This document shows positions 51,701-62,360 of a DNA stretch of 64,000 bases, piece by piece. The notes beneath the pieces are model-generated. The model saw only the letters and a program-made list of their open reading frames with translations, did no database searches and had not been told where the DNA came from. This DNA is from Kalmusia sp. IMI 367209. Lineage: Eukaryota > Ascomycota > Dothideomycetes > Pleosporales > Didymosphaeriaceae. Location of the stretch: contig JAPEUQ010000002.1 in NCBI GenBank assembly GCA_027946365.1, positions 1,054,001 through 1,118,000 of the forward strand. The letters are read 5' to 3'. The translations under genes and the position numbers were made by a program. The stretch's first letter is position 1. Every line of letters begins with the position of its first letter.

Positions 51701-54220
51701 GTCTCCAGGATTGAAGTGATCAGGGACCCTCGTCATAACTTCAATATTATTATACTAGAGCCCTCGCGCTAGGGGTTACGTAGTGCGACACAACTCGACA
51801 TGCAAGTCAGCTACCAATCTAGGGGTAGAAGATTCACCTCCCTGGTCAATCAGAAATACTTGGATATGATCCATTGGCCAGCGTATGAAGAGCTTTGGCA
51901 ATCACAACTAGAAATAGTTCGATGCTTTTCAACCTCACGACGGCGTCTCTTATACCATCTCTGCTAACTAGATCAAGTGCTGCGGCTCCTCCGTTTCGTT
52001 CAAGGTTCTTCATTGAATTTTCAGAAAGAGATAGTCAGCAGGCAAGAAGAAGTCTGGACGCAGTAATGTACACCACCTACAGCACTGAGCCTTGCTGCTA
52101 GTGTTATTAACAAGCACGTGCGGTCCAAGAACTTGGGCTTGCATTAGTGGGGATCAGGCAGTCAGACGACAACACACGCTTCATTGATATTGCTGTGTTT
52201 TTATAGTGGAGTTTTCACACTCGACATTGAACCTCGGAGACAGTAAACGACTTTGACAAGATGTCTCAATCGAAGTGAGCTCGCATCAAGACCACAGATT
52301 CCATGCGACTTATATTACACTCCTTATTTGCGACTGAAATCGCGGTCACATTCTTTCATCTCCCTCGCAGCTTCGTTCTCTCGAGTAACGAGCTCAACAC
52401 ATCTTTTCAAGGAGATATCTTGTATTCAGGCCTGATGCGTTGCGTCAGTCGCCAATTTTCGTCTGGGATCTGCGATCTCACTTCGTATATAGGTCTCTTA
52501 TTTGTCCAAGAATCCATCTGCGCACTCTTTCATCGCAAGCTTCATTGCAACAAGACCTATATTACTATCGAGGCGTTGTGCTCTCAAACCATACTCAGGC
52601 CGATCCGAATTTCCTTTCACGCCCACCAAATTTTGCAGACTGATACTCTACACCATTACCACCGGTTCCTTGACGCACAATCTTACATCCTTGCTCGAGC
52701 TGTCAGGGAACCTTAATCTACCTATCGAATTCTGGGCGATTACTTAATATCTCAATGTACACTTCGAGAAATAGAAGACCGACTAGAGAGTTTCCACAGG
52801 CGCATGTCACTATACCTCTACCCAAGAAGCGAACAGAGACCAGCTTTTTCACGACCAAGGCCTACTCACTCCATCGTCGACGCCAAAGATCTCCTCTTAT
52901 CTTCGTTCTAGATGGGCCTAGCTGTTTTTATAGCCCTTCTAGTGAAGGATCGAAGGGTGACCTACAAGAATACCTATGCTAAGGCTTCCATTCACCTATA
53001 TTGGCATTTAAGAAAGGGTGTCAAGAAGCATCGTCTTGAGCAAGATCGATCGATGTAGCTTCTATCTTACCTCTTCTTGTCAACAACAACTTCGGACACC
53101 GTTGCAGGGCACCTTTGACTCACTGCCCATGTTTGAGAGAGGCCGTAAGCATCGCTACTCCTCGTTGAGCGTGCAGACTCCCGTCACCTGCTCCTTATGA
53201 TATCAGCAAGCAGACTCCTGATTCTGGCCTAGTTCAACCTCATGATCCACTCTTCGCCTGTGGGGTTCGCCAGTTCTCCGCCGCGTCCCTTGTCACCTGT
53301 CACCCGTCGCCTGCTGGACGTTCGGTCGACGGTGAAGATCCGCGCTAGTTTACTACGCTAGTAACTAATTCCCCTGCTTCAACGCTGCTGGGACCCTGCC
53401 CCACCTGGACCAGCCGGAGCACGTGATCGGCATCTATCCTCTACTCTCTCCTCTCTTACCTTTCTCACGTTGATCTCGCTGCACCTCGGTGACCTGGAGA
53501 CGATCTGCTCCTGTGGGCTTCCCGAGAGCTCGAGGCGCTACCTCAAGCTACCAGATTACCGACCGACTATCCTTCACGCCGGTTTGGGACCTCTTTGGGC
53601 AGCCCGTGGCTAGGTCACCTGCTAAAGCTGGGCGTTTGCAAACGACAACGACTATCTACGACCCGATATCCTTGTTTACGGCGAAGAGCAGTCCACCTCA
53701 AGGGTATTTAAAGCCTCCAGGCTCTTCTTACCCCACCTCCTGTAGCTTCATCCTATTTTGCATTCTCAACCTCTGTGGTACGTTTTCAACGAGCATCATT
53801 CGTTAGAGCCTCGTGGAGGCCTCTGGCATGTGTGCGCTTTTTGTGCCACTCGCGTATTGCGTCCCACGTTCCTCTGGCTTCTGCCTGCGTGCACGCAATC
53901 GTTTCCGCGCCCTCCGCTCCCCATTCAACCTATTTCCCACACGTTTCTAACGCAGCAACAGAGACTGCCTTCTTCTCCTTCGCGCTCTCGCCATACCCCG
54001 CGTCCCTACCGCGCGTCCGATTGGAAGCGGTCGTTCTGCGGTCTACGCCCTCCTACTAGTTCCAAGGTACATCCACGACACCCATTGTTTACATAGGACG
54101 CGCTAACCCAGTCCTAGTTCCGTAGCTTCCCCTATCGCTCCGTGCGCAGTCGCCACAGCATTCGACGTCTAGACTCACAAAAGCTCTGATCTTGTTTGTC
54201 TTTGATCAATCTTCAGCGTC
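45728..54220. other. Long gene-free region
   Basis: 8.5 kb in which I find no reading frame longer than about 150 codons and no recognisable protein, even allowing introns and frameshifts. 53700-54200 is pyrimidine-rich and probably the long promoter and leader of the 54.2 kb gene. The rest has ordinary base composition and no transposon signature that I can see. Confidence 0.45.
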
Positions 54221-56295
54221 ATGATGCTCAACAAACCGGACAAGCCAGAGCGCCATGATAACGGCGAGGACAAGTACGAGTACGACAGTAATCTCTTTCC
54301 AGCGCTCGATTTTCAAGACATGACGAATATGACAATGCAGACGGACGATAGCTTTGACGGTATGTAAAGCTAGAGAACTCTGCATATCCTCGCTAACCTA
54401 ATATGCGCATAGATATCCAATGGCCCTCCGACATTTTCACGAACAGCTTCAATCACTATCAAGATACTCCTTCTCAAGACAATTTCGATGGGCAATATAC
54501 CACCTGCGATGGTGAATCTTCTGTTGGAGACCGCATCAAGCGTGAGAATGATGATGATGATTACAGTCCTGGCAATGGCGCTGGTGACTTCGGCTACGAC
54601 GAGCACACATACTCGGACCATACCGGCAAGAAACGCAAGATCAACAAAAACGGCCAGATGCGTAAGGTCCGCGAGCCTAGGGGATCATTGCGCCGATGGG
54701 ATGAGGCGGACGTTCAGAAGGCCCTGTGTGGTATTATCTGGGCTTGTGGAGAAAATGGCATTCCGATTCCCTTTGAACAGGCCGCGCAATGGGTCGACTC
54801 GTCCTGCACAGCGAGTGCTCTCCAACAGGCTGCTCTCAAGATCCACCAAAAGTTGAATGCTTCTGGCGGTCAATATCCTCGCATGAAGATGGCCTGGCCA
54901 AAGAAACACGGGCGTCCAGGTATCACGACCAAGACTATCTCTCGTGATAACAGCAAGGTTCCTCGTCGCAAACCCACCAAATGGGCGGGCACCCAAACCA
55001 ACCTTGTTACCTTGCGGCGTGATGGGGGCTTTGTTTTCGAGGAACACGGCCTCCAGTGCAAAGGTCCCCAAGATGAAGACGTCCTCCCTGGCCATGATCG
55101 CCTTACAAATGTTGAAGTTCAACACATGCAACAACCTCAACAGTACGCCAACCTTGCCATCTCATCATCTACACGATCAGCCACGCCTGCCCACTCTCGA
55201 CCACAGCCCATGCTACACAACGACGCAGATGCTGTTGCACAGTCAACCCAAGGTATTGGATCCGAGTCTATTGACATCAAACAAGAAGCCAGTAAGACTA
55301 CGCCGGTGTATCTGACCCCGAGTCGTGTTGAGTCACCGTTGGTCTGTCCGCCGCCACCCCACCGGCCACATTCCGGGCGTCTGAATCATTTTGGACGATC
55401 TTCTTCCTCGTATCCATCGTCTCCTACGCCTGTTCGCTACTTCCAACATCCCGATTCCTCTGGACTAGATCCTTCTAGCTTCATTCAGCATGGTCCTACC
55501 CACTCCTCGGGACAAGGCTCGTCTGGCTCTATTCTGACTGGCCGGTCAAACAGCACCCAGCAGGGGACCGGAAGCAATCTTGAACAGTCTCCACGAGGTC
55601 GACTTAATCATATTCAACAAGCCAGGCGCAATCTTGCCCACTACTCCCAAGGTTCTCAGCAGCAGCAAGGCTCACCCTCACATAATGACCGGGGCTTCTT
55701 CCAGGAGATGCGTAACGATTCCAACGATCAATTCTCGAATACGATTATGCCACGCAGCTCTACTTATACTGCGAATCCCAACCACCTGTTAGCTCTCTCC
55801 TCAAGCAGTGGTGACTCTCTCTACGGTAGAGCTCAGGCTGCTGATATGAATCTTGCACCTCCGGGACTGGGAAGCTCCAACAATCTCCAGTCCCCGTTCA
55901 TGTATCGCAATGCCTCTGCTAATTTAGGCTTCGCTTATCCTGCCAACAATGGCACAACATCCCTGAATGGAGCATCCGAAGGGGTTGACATGACTCAACA
56001 CTCCTCGTTCCCCTTCGACTATTTTGTGGGCGATGTGATGGGTGACTCAGGCTATGCTACTGCTGTCAATGATGGCACGCAGTCGACTAATTCTAGTGAG
56101 GGTAGTGGTGCCATTCAAGACAATGACGGATTTGCTAGGACCTTGAGAAACGAGTATGACACTAACCAGGCCACGAACTCGCTCAACTTGCTGTCTATGT
56201 CGCTCTACCCACCCAAGTCATCTCAAGAGGCTTCATCGCTCCCGAAATTTGTTCTAGGTATGGACACGCTTGAGGATCCTTTCTATAAGGGTTGA
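54221..56295 (+). CDS. Unrecognised low-complexity protein, possibly a regulator
   Basis: Exons 54221-54359 and 54413-56295 (53 bp intron, GTATGT donor, GCTAACC branch, CGCATAG acceptor) give 673 residues starting MMLNKPDKPERHDNGED. The N-terminus is very acidic (EDKYEYDSNLFPALDF, ENDDDDYSPG). A basic KKRKINKNGQMRKVREPRG patch at about 115-133 looks like a nuclear localisation signal. One compact conserved-looking domain follows at about 135-210 (RRWDEADVQKALCGIIWACGENG, ALQQAALKIHQKLNASGG, AWPKKHGRPG), and then more than 400 residues rich in Ser, Gln, Asn and Pro (SQQQQGSPSH and similar). Acidic, basic and glutamine/serine-rich parts together suggest a nuclear transcription factor or cofactor, which is inference. 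I do not recognise the domain. The CT-rich upstream region fits a gene with a long leader. Confidence 0.75.
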
Positions 56296-58345
56296 GAATA
56301 TCTCTGGCTGCATGGGCGACGTGACTACCGCAAGCCCGCAACGCTACTTTATCTCCTACGACTCTCAACTTTTGTCCCATGGGGTTGGTATAAGATTGAA
56401 TCCACGGAGTTCTAATGCATTCTATACCCGGATATTCCCCTTTGGCTCAGCGTCTCCGACATCTTGGGTGCGGCACTTGCATATCATTATATGCGCTAAT
56501 CTGCACCTAAGATCTTCACTTGGTTCTTTTCTTCCTTGAATACCTCAACTGTACGAAGCCCAGCACCGAAACTGCAGAGAATCATTTCTCCCACATGTTT
56601 CGGTCGGTAAACTAAAATTATTCAAGCATACAGCGATGTGCAAATACAAGGTCATGGATGCTAGTATTTATATGTGGTTTCGGGTTTCAGCAAAGCTCCC
56701 GACCTCGAATCGACATCCTGCAGCCACCGATTCTTGCTTTTCTTATTCATACGGTGGATATTCACTTGTCGTCACGTCAAAAGGCGACGACTTATCCCTT
56801 CGTATTTTCTTTTCTTTTCCTTTCTTGTCGCTGTATTGCAACTATTTCACTAGGCACAGCAAGGATCTTTAGTGTCACTTCTTGACCTTTCCCTAGATAC
56901 TCTGCCAGCGACCTGCGAAGGGATGAGTCTTCGGACTATGGCTTGACATGGTGAGATGTCGGTTTTTCCTCGTGGCGAGCTAATTGATGGTCTGGCTGAA
57001 TAACAGTCCACACTCAATCTTTTCTGAATGAAATTCATTACTACAAATAATCGGATTCTTTTTGTGTGATGTCTCTTGCTGACTCTTTGTATCGCCACTT
57101 TTTCAAAGCTATCGACCTTTAGCATACACTAGTACAAGAGTGGAGATCGTAGATAGGACTGGAACGACTGGGTTTTGCGCATGCAGAATTCAAGAATATA
57201 TCGAGAGACATACACAGATGTATGATTCCAACCCTTTTACCAGAATTCTCGTCACAGGATCATGTTAAATGAATGATTACATCCTAAAGTGCCGCTACTA
57301 GGTGCGTAAAGAACTAAATTCAATAATATGGCTACCTATAAAAAAATCTGAAGTAATGAGCATGAGTTATTTGGAGCGACTTTAAAGCTAGATCAAGTCA
57401 GACGCGTCCACGTAAAGACGAATCTATATTAAACTAGCTCAAAGACCTATAGATGTAATCACGTTTCAACGTCCTACGACATTCTTACACCTCCTTTCCA
57501 TATTGTATGTCAATACCATGCTATACTCCCGCCTATCTACAGTGCTTCGGTGCAGGAAATCTAGTGCACGAGAAGAGTGTTATTGTATGTCTGTAATGGT
57601 CCTTGTCGGTTCATAAAGCTGTTCGCAACACGGCTCTCAACCATTTTCCTTACGTGGGACGCCCACTATGCTCGGACAGATCCTAGGTAATTTGACTTCA
57701 TACTGATTCAGAGTCTGCACACACACGCTATATCTTTTATATTGCTATATTCGTTACGCGGTTTTTATTACTAGATCCCTAGGACTATCTCTAGTTTACA
57801 TATTACGAAAATTTGGCTGTCTGTTGGTTGATTTCTATGGAAAGCATGGAGTGTGCCTAGTAAGTCGCAGCGATGACTTCGCGCTGCAATACCACGAAAC
57901 CGTCCTTCCTTCTTGAAAATTTACGAAAATAATCAACCGAGACCATGTATCCCTGTTTCTGTACCAAAAAAAAAACTTCATCTAATGTGTATGCAGTGTT
58001 AGAAGCTATTTTAAGTAATTCCACCACGTAGGTCAGCACTTGCTGACGATTGAAGTGACCTTTTCAGCAATTCGTACAATCACGAAATTTTGAGTCATTG
58101 CAAATTATCATCAACTCCTTAAGCCGTTTAATCAGCACGTTATCTTTGGCAGACTAATGCTCTGAGTAAATTCAGGTTTCCCCCATGAAGGAACGATTTC
58201 TCAACGTCGCAATATCATGCTTTATCTGCGTAGAGAACCGATGGATGGGGGAACGGGTTAATTGGTATATTGTGAAGCAAGCTAATTGAATTCCAAATGA
58301 CTCATTTAATGAGATCTAACATACTATTTGCTGAAAAAAAAAGTA
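56296..58345. other. Intergenic, partly AT-rich
   Basis: 2 kb between the 54 kb gene and the NLR stop codon. 57290-57500 is TA-rich with many stops and looks like mutated repeat debris. No gene recognised. Confidence 0.4.
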
Positions 58346-61300
58346 TTAGCCTTCATCTTCTAATCGCCACTTGTTCAACCACGTAGAGGAGGAAAGAAAA
58401 AAAGGGTGATTGACCCCTAAAGCCTGCTCCTCCAACTGTACGCATTCATCCATTAACTCGAGAGCTTTTTCCCGCTGTCCCATCGCTTTCCATGTGTACG
58501 ATAGGTTGTTCATGCTAATCAGTGTGTCTGGATGCTTCGGCCCAAGCACCCTCTTCCTCGTCTCTATTACTTGTACCCCTAGCTCCTCAGCCTCCTTCCA
58601 CCGGCCTTGTTCATAATACGTTAGTGATAGATTGCCTATGCTTACTAATGTGTCTGGGTGTTCTACCCCAAGTACCCTCTTCCTCATCTCTATTACTTGT
58701 ACCCCTAGCTCCTCAGCCTCCTTCCACCGGCCTTGTTCATAATACGTTAATGATAGATTGCCTATGCTAATTAATGTGTCTGGGTGTTCTACCCCAAGCA
58801 CCCTCTTCCTCGTCTCTATTACTTGCACCCCTAGCTCCTCAGCCTCCTTCCACCGGCCTTGTTCTTGATACGTTGATGCTAGATTGCCTATGCTAATTAA
58901 TGTGTCTGGGTGTTCTACCCCAAGCACCCTCTTCCTTGTCTCCATCACTTGCACCTTTAGCTCCTCAGCCTCCTTCAATCGGCCTTGTGCATTATACGTT
59001 GATGCTAGATTGCTTATGCTGATTAATGTGTCTGGGTGTTCTACCCCAAGCACCCTCTTCCTTGTCTCCATTACTTGTACCCCTAGCTCCTCAGCCTCCT
59101 TCCACCGGCCTTGTTTATGATATGTCAATGCTAGATTGCCTATGCTGATTAATGTGTCTGGGTGTTCTACCCCAAGCACCCTTTTCCTCGTCTCCATTAC
59201 TTGCACCGCTAGCTCCTCAGCCTCCTTCCACCGGCCTTGTTCATGATACGTTAATGCTAGATTGCTTATGCTGACTAACATGTCTGGGTGTTCTGGCCCT
59301 AGCATCCTCTTTTCTTTGTCGACGACTTTTGTAATGAAAATCTCAGCCTCATCCCATCGCCCATCTTCGTGAAGACATATTGCATATCGCCACATAAGGT
59401 CCATCCTAGTTTTCCAATCTTCTTCAACGAGATCAGACTCTAGTACGCAACGGACGTGTGTTAGATAAGACCTCCAGAGAGTTCTGTTCTCATGGCTATT
59501 ATTTGGGAATACCCTCTCTAGTCGCATGATAGCCTTTTCTGTCGATTGAATGAGCTGCCCTTCCTTCCGTAGCCAGTTCCGAGTTGCCAGATGTACCAGC
59601 CTATGGAGGTTGAGGGTCGTATCTGCCGGCCGTCTGACAATGAAGGAGTACGCTTTGAGCGTCCCAATTGCGTCTATCTCCTTCTTTCGGGTTAGTCCCG
59701 GCGGGAGAAGAGACTGGGGTATGTTCTTTGGCTCCACGCAGGCCATGAACGATAAGTATTCGGCTGCAAGCTGATCACGCTGCTGGATTTGCTCAAACGA
59801 GATCAGCCATGTTGTGGCTATTGGATTCTTGATGCTAGGGTATCTCCCATCGTCTTCGAACTCTTCACTAAGAAGATCAACCACCTCTTCTTCTTGTTCG
59901 GCCAGGAGCGAAAGATAGTCTGCGAGTGAAATCGCATTCTCATTAATGTACGCCGCTGCCTGTACAATAGCTAAAGGAAGGTAGGTGAGCTGCAAAAGTA
60001 GTGCACTGGTCTCTTGTTGACTTTCGGCAAGGTCCGGATTGACTAGGCATTTCTCTAGCATTTGAGCAGCCGCTTCTTCTCCCATTTCTGGAACGCTCAC
60101 TATGTTCTGTTGTGCGAGCTTGACTGCTATCTTCATATCGCGCGTTGTAAATATAACATTTCCTTGCTTGCTCTTGGGGAGATATTCATTTAAAGGGGGC
60201 GATCCCTGCCCAGGCTGCAACTTAGGTCCAGATTTGGCAATCCACATATCGATATCGTCAGCATTGTCGAAAACCAGTAGCCACTGCCCTGTGCTTAGTT
60301 TACTTAAATGTTCCTGCACTAGTCTCTTCACATCTGTCTTATCGTCTTCACATCCAGGTATACAAAGCTGCCGGGCAACGTCCAGGTAAGACTGTTGCAG
60401 GATTTCCATGTTGACTGCAGAAATCCAGATGACTGCGCAGTTCTTGTGCTTGTCAGCGACGCGATACAGCAGTTCGATGACCAGCTGGGTCTTTCCTACG
60501 CCCCCAAGACCTGTGATCGCAAGCTTCGCAGTATGATGCTCACCGAACAGCATCTCTTCAAGTCGAGCCAGCTCAAGGTCGCGGCTAGTGAAGCGAGAGT
60601 TCCGCTCGAACGGCACGATCCACGTCGGATTGACTAACGGTGTTCGCGGCGGTTCAGCAGAGGATAATTGTAGTTGATTCCGAAAGATATCACTAAGCTG
60701 GTGATTTTCTGAATATCTCCCAAGCTCCCTTAGCAGCCGCCGAGTTGCATGATGCTCGCCCTCGCCGTAGATGACTTCCATATGGATATCGAAAATTCCA
60801 AGCAGAGCGTATACTTTATCTTCAGGGCGCTTAGTCATTCTGTTTGCCACCCATGACATGCGCTCATTGATAGTAAAGTGAGACAGCGGCTCTCCTCGAA
60901 GCGCATGAACAGAGACGCCTGTAATTTCGTGAATCTGCTTTTCTAGCGATGTTCTGTCTCCAATCCGCTCATGCTTTTGCGAGAAGAACTCAACGCATTG
61001 AGGGGCAATAAGCTCTTGTAGCGTCCAGCCTCGAGTGAACCACCGACTCTTCTGCAGCTGGGAGTCTCTGTCTTCCTCGCTTATAGAAGCTGAGACGTCT
61101 GCGAGGAAAACATAACATTTGACAGCTTTTCTGTACCACCGAAACATGGAGTTGATACTTTCGGTAAGCTCGACGGCATTTGTCTTGTCAATACAACAAG
61201 TATCAACCCAGCAGTATCCCAGCCCATCATTTATGGCTTGTTCTGCGCAAAAACGGAGCTTGTCGTAGCCAGCCTTGCGATCTCCGATGCTCTCTACAAT

Positions 61301-61429
61301 GTCTTTGTATGTGACTTCATTGCCGTCGCTTCCCCAAGTGTGTGAGAGTATGGCGTAGCGGGGAACTTCGTCTTCAGACAATTCAGCCAGGCTGAGACTG
61401 GGGTAGTTGCCGAGGTATAGAAGGCGCAT
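58346..61429 (-). CDS. Fungal NLR: HET, NB-ARC and TPR protein
   Basis: Intronless, 1027 residues from ATG 61429. Residues about 1-240 form a HET (heterokaryon incompatibility) domain: YAILSHTWG (25-33), LGYCWVDTCCIDK (70-82), SRWFTRGWTLQELIAP (128-143) and EDKVYALLGIFDI (203-215). The NB-ARC NTPase has P-loop GLGGVGKT (307-314), Walker B LLVFDNAD (384-391), NVIFTTRD and LTYLPLAIVQAAAYI. The C-terminus is a kinesin-light-chain-type TPR array of 42-residue units (692-1027), six of them nearly identical. HET domains trigger cell death when the NLR detects non-self, and highly conserved repeats are the hallmark of fast-evolving fungal recognition proteins. No disablement seen. The effector (HET) at the N-terminus, NTPase and repeat ligand sensor are the full textbook order. 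Confidence 0.95.
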   Translation of the reverse strand: MRLLYLGNYPSLSLAELSEDEVPRYAILSHTWGSDGNEVTYKDIVESIGDRKAGYDKLRFCAEQAINDGLGYCWVDTCCIDKTNAVELTESINSMFRWYRKAVKCYVFLADVSASISEEDRDSQLQKSRWFTRGWTLQELIAPQCVEFFSQKHERIGDRTSLEKQIHEITGVSVHALRGEPLSHFTINERMSWVANRMTKRPEDKVYALLGIFDIHMEVIYGEGEHHATRRLLRELGRYSENHQLSDIFRNQLQLSSAEPPRTPLVNPTWIVPFERNSRFTSRDLELARLEEMLFGEHHTAKLAITGLGGVGKTQLVIELLYRVADKHKNCAVIWISAVNMEILQQSYLDVARQLCIPGCEDDKTDVKRLVQEHLSKLSTGQWLLVFDNADDIDMWIAKSGPKLQPGQGSPPLNEYLPKSKQGNVIFTTRDMKIAVKLAQQNIVSVPEMGEEAAAQMLEKCLVNPDLAESQQETSALLLQLTYLPLAIVQAAAYINENAISLADYLSLLAEQEEEVVDLLSEEFEDDGRYPSIKNPIATTWLISFEQIQQRDQLAAEYLSFMACVEPKNIPQSLLPPGLTRKKEIDAIGTLKAYSFIVRRPADTTLNLHRLVHLATRNWLRKEGQLIQSTEKAIMRLERVFPNNSHENRTLWRSYLTHVRCVLESDLVEEDWKTRMDLMWRYAICLHEDGRWDEAEIFITKVVDKEKRMLGPEHPDMLVSISNLALTYHEQGRWKEAEELAVQVMETRKRVLGVEHPDTLISIGNLALTYHKQGRWKEAEELGVQVMETRKRVLGVEHPDTLISISNLASTYNAQGRLKEAEELKVQVMETRKRVLGVEHPDTLISIGNLASTYQEQGRWKEAEELGVQVIETRKRVLGVEHPDTLISIGNLSLTYYEQGRWKEAEELGVQVIEMRKRVLGVEHPDTLVSIGNLSLTYYEQGRWKEAEELGVQVIETRKRVLGPKHPDTLISMNNLSYTWKAMGQREKALELMDECVQLEEQALGVNHPFFLSSSTWLNKWRLEDEG
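58475..59230 (-). repeat. Six near-identical 126 bp tandem repeats (TPR units)
   Basis: Each unit encodes 42 residues of the pattern WKEAEELgVQVmETRKRVLGVEHPDTLISIGNLalTYheQGR. Units differ at only a handful of positions, concentrated at residues 1, 8, 12, 31 and 35-39 of the unit. A diverged unit precedes (59231-59356) and another follows (58349-58474). Confidence 0.95.
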
Positions 61430-62360
61430 GATTGCACGGGATCATGAAGGCATGGGCTCTACAAGTAAGGCCACGGAAGCCGCGAACCCGATGAATTTCG
61501 AATTAAAAGGATATATCCACGACAGAGATGGATGAACATGCACTCAAGGCTGAAGGCGAGCAGCGGGGGAGGCGCAAGTAGCACAGCCACCCGCCACAGA
61601 AGGTGCATAGCCAGCTACCTCAACGGGAATAGCGGGCTGCTACGGTACGAGCCTTTGCAGATGTAGGTATACATCCCCAATAATTATCTGGCCCGCCGTG
61701 ACCTATCATAGTAATTAGACTACCTATCTCATCCCCAGAGAGTATTGTGTTACTCCGAGTAGAATATGTAGACTCATTGATGTGGGGGGTTAGTCACAAA
61801 ACGCCACAAACGACTGACGACGAACAAAGCATCACAAGCAATTGATGAAAGATCACCCAGACCAGCAAACTCAATATTCGAACGTGGAATACATTTCTTT
61901 TGCATCCGCTTGCCTTGCTTTCGATGTAGCGGTCACCGCGGGCACGATTTCCTGTTACATCGAAACAAGAGCTGATCGTGGAGGGGCGATCCTCTTTCAA
62001 CGAGCTCACCACCTTAGCCTTGACCAGAAGTGGACTCTGTAAGAACTGCTAAGAGAGGTCCGAAAGTCGGAGTTGACCTAATCATATGCCGCTTCAGTCG
62101 CTGTCTACTTGAGGAGAGTAGTCCCACCTTCCTGTCGGGCATATTGGAGAAAGCACAAAGCGGACCATATTCTAAACAAGGAACAAAGGGATCCTTGAAG
62201 CTTCACAGAGGTCTTATTTTGTCTTCCAATTTACTCTAGTACCTATTTTTTGTCTCAGATACTCAGAACAGTAAGCGGGCCATGCCCCACCATCTCTTTG
62301 ACGCTTGCACGACGTAAAATTACTATGGAATCAGAGCCATAGATTGTTGTGGGTGGCTCC
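61430..62360. other. Intergenic, nothing recognised
   Basis: Holds the upstream region of the HET NLR and of the broken gene to the right. No repeats or RNA genes seen. Confidence 0.4.

Noticed and set aside
61794..62340. Short frames between the HET NLR and the broken FHA-like gene
   Set aside because: None exceeds about 75 codons and none resembles a protein; treated as intergenic.
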